From Parcubacteria group bacterium CG11_big_fil_rev_8_21_14_0_20_39_14 (GTDB taxonomy: Bacteria; Patescibacteriota; Minisyncoccia; Minisyncoccales; GCA-002787255): a stretch of 11,571 nt of DNA. Where the stretch lies: NCBI GenBank assembly GCA_002787255.1, contig PCWD01000027.1, positions 1 to 11,571 of the forward strand, given 5' to 3'. Within the stretch, counting starts at the first letter, position 1. Each line of letters begins with the position of its first letter. This document shows positions 1 through 4,566 of this stretch, in pieces. Below the pieces are notes generated by a model, which was not told where the DNA came from, did not search any database, and was given only the letters and a program-made list of their open reading frames with translations. The position numbers and the translations under genes are program-made.

Positions 1-70
1 CCCCACCAGGACTCGAACCTGGAGTCATCTCCTTAAGAGGGAGCTGCTTTGCCAATTAAGCTATGGGGGC
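1..70 (-). tRNA. tRNA-Lys (anticodon CTT), 3' end cut by window edge
   Basis: Read on the minus strand from 70 down, the sequence folds as a tRNA. It has a 5' acceptor strand GCCCCCA, a D arm GCTTAATTGGCAAAGC, an anticodon loop CTCTTAA with U33, a TPsiC arm CCAGG-TTCGAGT-CCTGG, and the start of the 3' acceptor strand (TGGGG). The anticodon CTT lies at 35-37, so it reads the lysine codon AAG. The last bases of the acceptor stem, the discriminator and any encoded CCA lie beyond the left edge. The outermost anticodon-stem pair looks like a G-A mismatch. All other arms pair well, so I take it as functional. Confidence 0.93.
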
Positions 71-90
71 TAGCAAGGCGAATAAGGCAG

Positions 91-115
91 GTCTTCCAAC
101 CGAGCTAACGAGGCG
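91..115 (-). pseudogene. tRNA 5'-half relic (acceptor strand plus D arm)
   Basis: On the minus strand this reads as a tRNA 5' end: an acceptor-like GCCTCGT, the invariant TA, then a D-arm-like GCTCGGTTGGAAGA. No anticodon arm, TPsiC arm or matching 3' acceptor strand follows, and the next thing downstream is the intact tRNA-Lys. It looks like a truncated tRNA copy. Like the neighbouring relic at 131-150, it is followed by GCCTTATT. Confidence 0.5.
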
Positions 116-130
116 ATTTTTTATAATAAG

Positions 131-150
131 GCCAATTGAGCTATGGATGC
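131..150 (-). pseudogene. tRNA 5'-half relic, close to tRNA-Lys 5' end
   Basis: The minus strand from 150 to 131 matches the first 20 nt of the nearby tRNA-Lys at 17 of 20 positions, covering the acceptor 5' strand, the TA and the start of the D arm. It then runs into AT-rich sequence with no further tRNA arms. The three differences are at positions 3, 4 and 13. It is either a decayed duplicate of tRNA-Lys or the 5' end of a deleted different tRNA. Confidence 0.55.
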
Positions 151-192
151 ATTCCCCTCTTGTCTTCTATGGATTATGAGACCGTTAAATAA

Positions 193-288
193 TTCAGCGT
201 TGTTCAGCGTAGCTATCAGCGTTTCTTCAGCGTTATTAAGGTTTTTACGCTGAACTTACGCTGAACAAAACGTTGAAATTACGCAGAA
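193..288. repeat. Symmetric array of eight TTCAGCGT / ACGCTGAA octamers
   Basis: Four forward octamers begin at 193, 203, 215 (ATCAGCGT) and 226. Four reverse octamers begin at 247, 258, 270 (ACGTTGAA) and 281 (ACGCAGAA). Steps are 10-12 bp. Every forward copy has a reverse partner mirrored around position 240, so the block is one large imperfect palindrome. Its best arm pair is the perfect 12-mer TTGTTCAGCGTA at 200-211 against 257-268. It lies between the surface-protein gene and the tRNA relics. It could be a protein-binding array with near-helical phasing, an extended RNA hairpin, or a dispersed genomic repeat. The sequence alone does not decide. Confidence 0.8.
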
Positions 289-352
289 AAATAATTGTTC
301 AACAGTCTCATTATACTAATTCTTTTTGACGGGTTTTGCAACCAAAAATTTT

Positions 353-2338
353 TTATTCCATTGTTAAAATGTCAGTCGGAATTCCGGAAATCCTGTATTC
401 GTTTGACCAATCAATGGTATAAATACTGTGTTCGGCTGTTCTGTCGCTCCAGACAAAAGAAACGCCGGGAATTGAACCTGCCGCATCAGAAATACTATTT
501 TGAGCGTTGTTTCCCACAATATTGTCATAAGTATTGGCGCTCAAAGAAGAAGCAAAACTGGCAATATTTGTTTTGATGTATGTACCAATTCCCGTAGAAG
601 AATCTAAAATATCCCCTTTTAATTCATAAATCTCGGCAGAATTTTTGCTAATTACCTCTTCGCTATCTGGCGCAAATACAAGATAATAACCGCCGGTATC
701 TCCAGTGGTTACCCGGCTCCTGTAGTAGAAAGCGCCGGGAATCTGATTACCGGTATCGGAATTATAAACCTTGAGATTGGAAATAACCCGGGTATCAACA
801 ACCGAGGAAGAGACCGCGTCAGCATTCCCGTCCACTATCCCGTAAACTCCATCAAAATTGACCCGGTGGGTTAAATCATCAGTGCCGATTGTCAGATTGT
901 TATTGCCCAATTTACCGGTAACACTGAAGGTGGTTAATTTCCAGCCAATATCACCTCTCCAATTGGCAGAAACTGTCCATTTATAAAAAGTCTGGATGCC
1001 GGAGCTTAAAACAGCGCTTGGCAAAGTTGAAGAACTTAGAGTTGGCTCGGCTTTTCTGATAAAGATGCTGTTTACGGAACCGTTATTAACCTTGATGGCG
1101 TCCTTGTTGCCATAGAATTTCTTTCCGGAAGAAACCCCCTCTACAATAAACCCATCTGTTAAATTATCAGTAGAATTTTCCCATTGCTTGGTGGCCTTGG
1201 TCAAGCCAATCTTTGATTTGTCCCCGGTATCAGCTCCCTGACTAATAGTATTAATTTTGGCTTTAATGGTTAAAATTGACGAACCATCTTTTGGAACATA
1301 AATTCCGAGCTGCCCCTCGCTAAATGTTAAAGTTCCTTTGGAAAAATAAGCATGTTTTTCCTCAATTGTTCCTCTCTCATCACTCGGATAGCTCAAGGTT
1401 ATTAAACCAAGATTGTCATCATAATCGCCAAACACAATGTTGAAATTATTAGTAAGTTTCAGGGCCCTGATGAGCATTGCTTCATTTGCGGCTGAAAATT
1501 TATACTTGGTAAAAACAACTTCTGAAGCATCATCAAACACCACTGCCTCGGCTGGGGTATTGACATCCACATTTATCGTCAGGGTTCCCGGAGTCGGAGT
1601 TGGTGTCGGAGCAGGCGTGGAAGTTGGAGTTGGGGTGGGACTAACTGCCGGAGTCGAAGTTGGAGTGGGGGTAGGGGTTGGAGTTGGAGTCGGAGTCGGA
1701 GTCGGAGTCGGACTAACTGCCGGAGTCGGAGTTGGAGTAGGTGTCGGAAACAATGTTTCTATTGCTTCTCCTTCGGGATAAGCATTAAATTCGGTCTTAT
1801 TTACCGAGTCAATCTTTGTCCAATCAAGCCCGAGTTTATTAAAGATTTCAGCGGTTTTAATCCATCTTTTTTTGCCGTTTTCCAATTTATAAATTTTATA
1901 ATCGCCCATAAGTTTAATGAGCTCATTTTGGGGATAAAAATTAAGCAAATCTTCGCTAACCGTAACAATGTCTTCCCATTTGTTGTTATAGGAAAGAAAA
2001 ATCTCGGGACTTGGAAAATGTCTTTTCATTCCGGATTCTGTCAGGTAATAAACTTTCGGACTATTAGAACTTTTTGCCAATTTTATCCTGGGGATGCCTT
2101 CCACAGAAGCGCTGGACTCAACTATGTCCGACCATTTGTATCCTAAGGAATTAAACATTTCAATAGTTTTAATGTGAAGTTTTTTGTTATTTCTGACTAA
2201 ATACACCTTTGGGCTGTTTTGTAATTTAACAAGAATATCCCCGGTTTCAAGAGATGCCAAAACTCCCGGGGCGCTTATTCCAGCAAAACTCAAAAAAATA
2301 ATTAAAAATAAGGTGAGTTTTTTCATTTGCTTAACCAT
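353..2338 (-). CDS. Secreted surface protein with three N-terminal repeats, Pro/Thr linker and beta-rich C-terminal region
   Basis: This is a 661-residue exported protein of unknown exact function. A signal peptide (hydrophobic residues about 8-24, likely cleavage after VLA at 26-28) is followed by three copies of a roughly 45-residue motif at about 33-74, 85-133 and 142-190. Each copy has a 'K-VY-L..NGKK..IKT.E.F...G..W..I' pattern, which I know as a short repeat in CPR cell-surface proteins. Residues 198-250 are almost pure Pro/Thr, probably an extended wall-spanning linker. Residues 251-625 are Ser/Thr/Gly/Asn-rich with alternating hydrophobics, suggesting beta-sandwich domains. The C-terminal FVWSDRT...IDWSN (628-645) resembles a conserved tail of CPR surface proteins. 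It starts 15 nt after argS and is probably cotranscribed with it. No clear Shine-Dalgarno is seen, and Met5 is an equally plausible start because it gives a more usual signal peptide. Confidence 0.88.
   Translation of the reverse strand: MVKQMKKLTLFLIIFLSFAGISAPGVLASLETGDILVKLQNSPKVYLVRNNKKLHIKTIEMFNSLGYKWSDIVESSASVEGIPRIKLAKSSNSPKVYYLTESGMKRHFPSPEIFLSYNNKWEDIVTVSEDLLNFYPQNELIKLMGDYKIYKLENGKKRWIKTAEIFNKLGLDWTKIDSVNKTEFNAYPEGEAIETLFPTPTPTPTPAVSPTPTPTPTPTPTPTPTPTSTPAVSPTPTPTSTPAPTPTPTPGTLTINVDVNTPAEAVVFDDASEVVFTKYKFSAANEAMLIRALKLTNNFNIVFGDYDDNLGLITLSYPSDERGTIEEKHAYFSKGTLTFSEGQLGIYVPKDGSSILTIKAKINTISQGADTGDKSKIGLTKATKQWENSTDNLTDGFIVEGVSSGKKFYGNKDAIKVNNGSVNSIFIRKAEPTLSSSTLPSAVLSSGIQTFYKWTVSANWRGDIGWKLTTFSVTGKLGNNNLTIGTDDLTHRVNFDGVYGIVDGNADAVSSSVVDTRVISNLKVYNSDTGNQIPGAFYYRSRVTTGDTGGYYLVFAPDSEEVISKNSAEIYELKGDILDSSTGIGTYIKTNIASFASSLSANTYDNIVGNNAQNSISDAAGSIPGVSFVWSDRTAEHSIYTIDWSNEYRISGIPTDILTME
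1589..1747 (-). repeat. Degenerate hexanucleotide tract coding for the Pro/Thr linker
   Basis: About 26 near-copies of a six-base unit (GGAGTC/GGAGTT on the plus strand) encode Pro-Thr pairs at residues 198-250 of the surface protein. AVSPTPTP-type interruptions occur twice, showing that blocks of the tract have been duplicated. The period is two codons, so slippage would change linker length without shifting frame. Confidence 0.9.
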
Positions 2339-2353
2339 ATCGGGTTCTTGTGG

Positions 2354-4174
2354 TTACATTTTTTCCGGAGCGGAAATCCCCATCAGGTCTAAAGTATTTT
2401 TTAACACACTTTTGGTTGCTAAAATCAAAGACAAACGGGCTTTTTCCATATCCTTATCTTTTGTTAAAACACGGCAGTCCCTGTAAAATTGATGAAAAGA
2501 AGTTGCCAAATCCGTTGCGTATTGAGGAAGTCTCTGAACCTGATAATCCTTTGCCGTATCTTCAACAATCTCCGGAAATTTAATCAATTGTCTAATTAAA
2601 TTAAGTTCGGAAGAATGTGTTAATAATTTAAAATATTTTTGATTTTTGATTTGCCTGCCCCGTAGCGAACTTTGTTCTGCTACTTGGGGTATTTTTGATT
2701 TTTGATTTTTGATTTTTGATTTTTTGATGATACTATGTATTCTTGCATAAGCGTATTGAATATAATAAACCGGGTTTTTCTCCGACTGCTCTTTTGCCAG
2801 GTCCAAATCAAATTCCATCTGGGAATTTAAAGATTTTGATAAATAGAAAAATCTTGCCACATCCAGGCCCACTTCTTTAATCAAGTCTTCCAAAGTAATA
2901 ATTGTACCTAATCGTTTCGATAATTTTGATTTTTGACCAGAGCGCAAAAGATTTTCTTTTGTGCTCGGCCGAGCACTCAAATCTATTTGAGTGCTCTGGT
3001 TTTTGATTTTTGATTTCAACCTTACCAATTGAGAAATTAGGATGTTTAATTCGCCTTTGTAATTTAACATTTTCATCGCTGCCATCATCTTTTTGACATG
3101 CCCCTGGTGGTCAGCCCCCCAAATATCAATAATCTTATCAAACTTTCTGCCAATTTTATCTTCGTGATAAGCTATGTCGCTTAAAAAATACGACGGTTCG
3201 CCACTTGAACGAATTATCACCCAGTCTTTTTCATCGCCAAATTCCGAAGTTTTAAACCAAACCGCCCCCTCTTTTTCATAAGTTAATTTCTTTTCCCTTA
3301 ACCAGGCTAAAGTTTTTTCAATTTTTCCGGAATCAAAAATTTCTTTTTGTTCAGAAAACCATTTATTAAATTTAATTTTCAATTTTTTCTCAATAAATTT
3401 CTGATTGTCTTTTTGGATAATTTGAGCTAATCTATATCCTGCTTCGCCCTCTGTGAGCTTTGCTTGCCCGCCGAAGCCCGAAAGGCGAAGGCGGGAAATT
3501 TGAGTTTTGAGTTTTTCTGTTAAATAGGTTTCTCCTTTGCCAAGAGCTGTTTTCCCGAGTTCCTGAATCTGATTGCTTTTCTTGCTGTCATTAATATAAT
3601 ATTCCCGCGCCACTTTATATCCCGCTTTTTCTAAAACATTCGCCAGCGCGTCTCCAAAAAAAGCCCCCCGGCCATTGCCGATATGCAAGGAACCTGTCGG
3701 ATTTGCCGAAATAAACTCCACATTGACTTTTTTCCTGCCCCGTACCGTACTTGCCTGCCCCGTAGGCCGAGCACTCAAAGCGTTGAGCGCTCGGTCCTTC
3801 GGGGTTCTGGTGCGGGGGGCTTTGCCGATTTTTAATCTTCCGAAATCCTCTTTAAAAACTTCGGCCGTCTGTTTTTGCAAAAAGGCCTTTGATAAAAAGA
3901 AGTTGACAAAACCCGGCTGAACTGCCAAAATTCTTTCAAAAAATTCAGAATCCTTTATCTCTATTTTAGAAACTATGGCGTCGGCGATCTCCAGTGGCGG
4001 TTTTTTGACGATTTTAACAATCTGCATGGCAATATTCGTGGAATAATCGCCGTTTTTCTCCTCTGCCGGATGTTCTATCACAATTTCCGGAATCACAAAA
4101 TCAGGCAGAACATTCTGCTTTTGAAGTTTTACCAAACTCTCTTTTATTAAATCTTTTAATGTTTGCCTGACCAT
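2354..4174 (-). CDS. argS: Arginyl-tRNA synthetase with four in-frame palindromic inserts
   Basis: A class Ia aminoacyl-tRNA synthetase that charges tRNA-Arg. I start at the ATG at 4174 (606 residues). The frame stays open to a TTG at 4204, and residue numbers here count from that TTG. An N-terminal domain (about 11-100) precedes the HIGH-type motif ANPTGSLHIGNG (167-178). A catalytic stretch with YINDSKKSNQ and DIWGADHQGHV (360-370) follows, then KLSKRLG (427-433), the KMSKS equivalent, and the anticodon-binding helical domain with PVYYIQYAYARIHS and a C-terminal SxxxxLxxLMGI region. Four stretches rich in R/K/S/Q (about 129-156, 231-255, 397-424, 494-523) do not fit the family and are encoded by palindromic DNA. 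Without them the enzyme would be about 500 residues, a compact ArgRS. All signature motifs are intact, so it should be active. The next gene follows after 15 nt. Confidence 0.96.
   Translation of the reverse strand: MVRQTLKDLIKESLVKLQKQNVLPDFVIPEIVIEHPAEEKNGDYSTNIAMQIVKIVKKPPLEIADAIVSKIEIKDSEFFERILAVQPGFVNFFLSKAFLQKQTAEVFKEDFGRLKIGKAPRTRTPKDRALNALSARPTGQASTVRGRKKVNVEFISANPTGSLHIGNGRGAFFGDALANVLEKAGYKVAREYYINDSKKSNQIQELGKTALGKGETYLTEKLKTQISRLRLSGFGGQAKLTEGEAGYRLAQIIQKDNQKFIEKKLKIKFNKWFSEQKEIFDSGKIEKTLAWLREKKLTYEKEGAVWFKTSEFGDEKDWVIIRSSGEPSYFLSDIAYHEDKIGRKFDKIIDIWGADHQGHVKKMMAAMKMLNYKGELNILISQLVRLKSKIKNQSTQIDLSARPSTKENLLRSGQKSKLSKRLGTIITLEDLIKEVGLDVARFFYLSKSLNSQMEFDLDLAKEQSEKNPVYYIQYAYARIHSIIKKSKIKNQKSKIPQVAEQSSLRGRQIKNQKYFKLLTHSSELNLIRQLIKFPEIVEDTAKDYQVQRLPQYATDLATSFHQFYRDCRVLTKDKDMEKARLSLILATKSVLKNTLDLMGISAPEKM
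2651..2689. repeat. argS insert D: hairpin element in the anticodon-binding region
   Basis: CCCC(2658)-GTAGC-GAAC-TTT-GTTC-T-GCTAC-TT-GGGG(2689) forms a 13-bp stem with small bulges and a 3-nt loop. It begins with TTGCCTGCCCCGTAG (2651-2665), identical to 3751-3765 in insert A. It is flanked on both sides by TTTTTGA heptamers. It is translated in frame as part of residues about 494-523 of ArgRS. Confidence 0.8.
2691..2726. repeat. Tandem ATTTTTG heptamers inside argS
   Basis: Four perfect ATTTTTG units (2691-2718) plus one 8-nt variant are translated on the minus strand as a KSKIKNQ-type sequence. Shorter runs of the same heptamer lie at 2636-2650 on the other side of insert D, and on both sides of insert C (about 2924-2935 and 3000-3016). 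Three units equal 21 nt, so triplets of units preserve the frame. Confidence 0.85.
2936..3000. repeat. argS insert C: twin-hairpin palindromic element next to KLSKR
   Basis: The outer ends ACCAGAGC (2936-2943) and GCTCTGGT (2993-3000) are perfect inverted repeats. Inside are two hairpins. One pairs 2940-2951 with 2955-2966 (12 bp, one wobble). The other pairs GAGCACTCAAAT (2971-2982) perfectly with 2985-2996. They meet at the perfect 16-nt palindrome 2961-2976. The element encodes part of residues 397-424, ending just before the KLSKR catalytic loop. It shares the exact 15-mer GGCCGAGCACTCAAA (2967-2981) with insert A. Confidence 0.88.
3467..3495. repeat. argS insert B: CCCGCC...GGCGGG hairpin
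   Basis: CCCGCC (3467-3472) pairs with GGCGGG (3490-3495), with an internal GCC/GGC pair around a short loop. The segment is GC-rich within AT-rich surroundings and has a TTTTGAG repeat on its right side (about 3496-3516). It encodes the Gly/Arg/Leu-rich stretch around residues 237-246 of ArgRS, in a roughly 25-residue region that does not fit the family. It belongs to a different sequence type from inserts A, C and D. Confidence 0.7.
3734..3817. repeat. argS insert A: nested palindrome before the HIGH motif
   Basis: Three nested stems form one long hairpin. CCCCGTACC (3738-3746) pairs with GGTGCGGGG (3809-3817). CCCCGTAGG (3758-3766) pairs imperfectly with TCCTTCGGGG (3795-3804). CCGAGCACTCAA (3767-3778) pairs with TTGAGCGCTCGG (3783-3794) around the loop AGCG. 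It encodes about residues 129-156 of ArgRS, where family members go directly from the N-terminal domain to the KVNVEF strand. It combines the modules found separately in inserts C and D. Confidence 0.88.
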
Positions 4175-4209
4175 TATTCCATTGTATCGGAATTTTGCTT
4201 TCAAAACAA
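4174..4209 (-). promoter_or_regulatory. argS promoter, predicted leaderless start
   Basis: On the minus strand, TTGTTT (4209-4204) and TACAAT (4186-4181) are separated by 17 nt. Six bases then precede the argS ATG at 4174, where a start about 7 nt after the -10 box would fall. No Shine-Dalgarno fits in that gap. The promoter overlaps the upstream TTG codon that would otherwise extend the frame, which argues against that start. It lies directly after the T-tract of the preceding terminator. Confidence 0.7.
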
Positions 4210-4210
4210 C

Positions 4211-4239
4211 AAAAAAGCGGGCGAGGTTATCGTCCGCTT
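4211..4239 (-). terminator. Rho-independent terminator after the 71-residue gene
   Basis: On the minus strand, AAGCGGACGA (4239-4230) pairs with TCGCCCGCTT (4224-4215) around a 5-nt loop, with one mispair, and a T run follows (4216-4211). It lies 6 nt after the stop codon of the small gene and immediately before the argS promoter, so it separates the two units. Confidence 0.85.
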
Positions 4240-4245
4240 ATTTTG

Positions 4246-4461
4246 TTAAGATTCACCCTTGGGTTTAATAATAAATCCTCCGGTTGAAATCATTACTCCA
4301 ATTTTCTGAAGGATAGCTCCTAACGATTTGTCTTTTCTTTGCATTATTTCCCAGTTTTCCCTGATTCTCATCTCTCTAAGTTCCTCATAATCTTCTGGGT
4401 TTGTACAAAAACCCCCGCTAGCTAACACAACCCAAATTTTACGCAAGATTTTCAACGTCAT
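4246..4461 (-). CDS. Small hypothetical protein with an internally duplicated KI-V-GGF-P motif
   Basis: I do not recognise this 71-residue protein. Its two ends look duplicated: residues 8-22 (KIWVVLASGGFCTNP) and 53-67 (KIGVMISTGGFIIKP) share seven of fifteen positions, including K-I, V, GGF and P. Between them lies a highly charged segment (23-47) that is probably helical. Each copy has a short hydrophobic run ending in GGF, too short for a certain membrane span. The gene is well supported: it has its own promoter (4496-4524), a strong AGGAGGTGA ribosome site and a terminator. GGAGG is only 3 nt from the ATG, so the TTG at codon 3, 9 nt away, may be the true start. It is not obviously linked to either neighbour. 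Confidence 0.75.
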   Translation of the reverse strand: MTLKILRKIWVVLASGGFCTNPEDYEELREMRIRENWEIMQRKDKSLGAILQKIGVMISTGGFIIKPKGES

Positions 4462-4472
4462 TCACCTCCTTT
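4462..4472 (-). promoter_or_regulatory. Strong but closely spaced ribosome binding site of the 71-residue gene
   Basis: The minus strand reads AAAGGAGGTGA directly up to the ATG. This is an almost complete match to the 16S rRNA tail, but with only three bases between GGAGG and ATG. The spacing leaves open an alternative TTG start two codons later. Confidence 0.7.
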
Positions 4473-4495
4473 CCTGTTGTAAATTTGCTATCCCT

Positions 4496-4524
4496 ATTCT
4501 ATAAAATCTCAAAAGAAAAATCAA
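4496..4524 (-). promoter_or_regulatory. Sigma70-type promoter of the 71-residue gene
   Basis: On the minus strand, TTGATT (4524-4519) and TAGAAT (4501-4496) have a 17-nt spacer. The expected start is near 4489, giving a leader of about 28 nt that contains the AGGAGGTGA site. Confidence 0.75.
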
Positions 4525-4553
4525 GTAAAAAATCGCCGAAAACTTGGTGATTT
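4525..4553 (-). terminator. Weak possible terminator downstream of kbl
   Basis: Beyond the kbl stop the minus strand has AAATCACC (4553-4546) facing GGCGATTT (4537-4530), with one A-C mismatch and an 8-nt loop, then a T run (4532-4527). The stem is mostly A-T and imperfect. It pairs slightly better in the plus orientation, so the call is tentative. Confidence 0.4.
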
Positions 4554-4566
4554 TGTTTTTGAATTT

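Noticed and set aside
193..288. CRISPR array
   Set aside because: The repeated units are only 8 bp with 2-4 bp gaps and occur in both orientations. There are no spacers and no cas genes.
1..288. Integrated element using tRNA-Lys as attachment site
   Set aside because: No integrase is present, the truncated copies are 5' halves and not the 3' ends used by most integrases, and no second matching site was found.
310..315. Minus-strand TATAAT as a promoter for the tRNA-Lys region
   Set aside because: There is no -35 box at a usable distance, and the site is more than 230 nt from the tRNA with the octamer array between.
1437..1781. Plus-strand reading frame rich in Val-Gly repeats
   Set aside because: It is the complement of the Pro/Thr-coding hexamer tract of the surface-protein gene. 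It has no ribosome site, and its composition follows from the repeat alone.
4174..4204. TTG at 4204 as the argS start
   Set aside because: The extension overlaps the predicted promoter and adjoins the terminator T run, it has no ribosome site, and the ATG at 4174 begins the family-like N-terminus.
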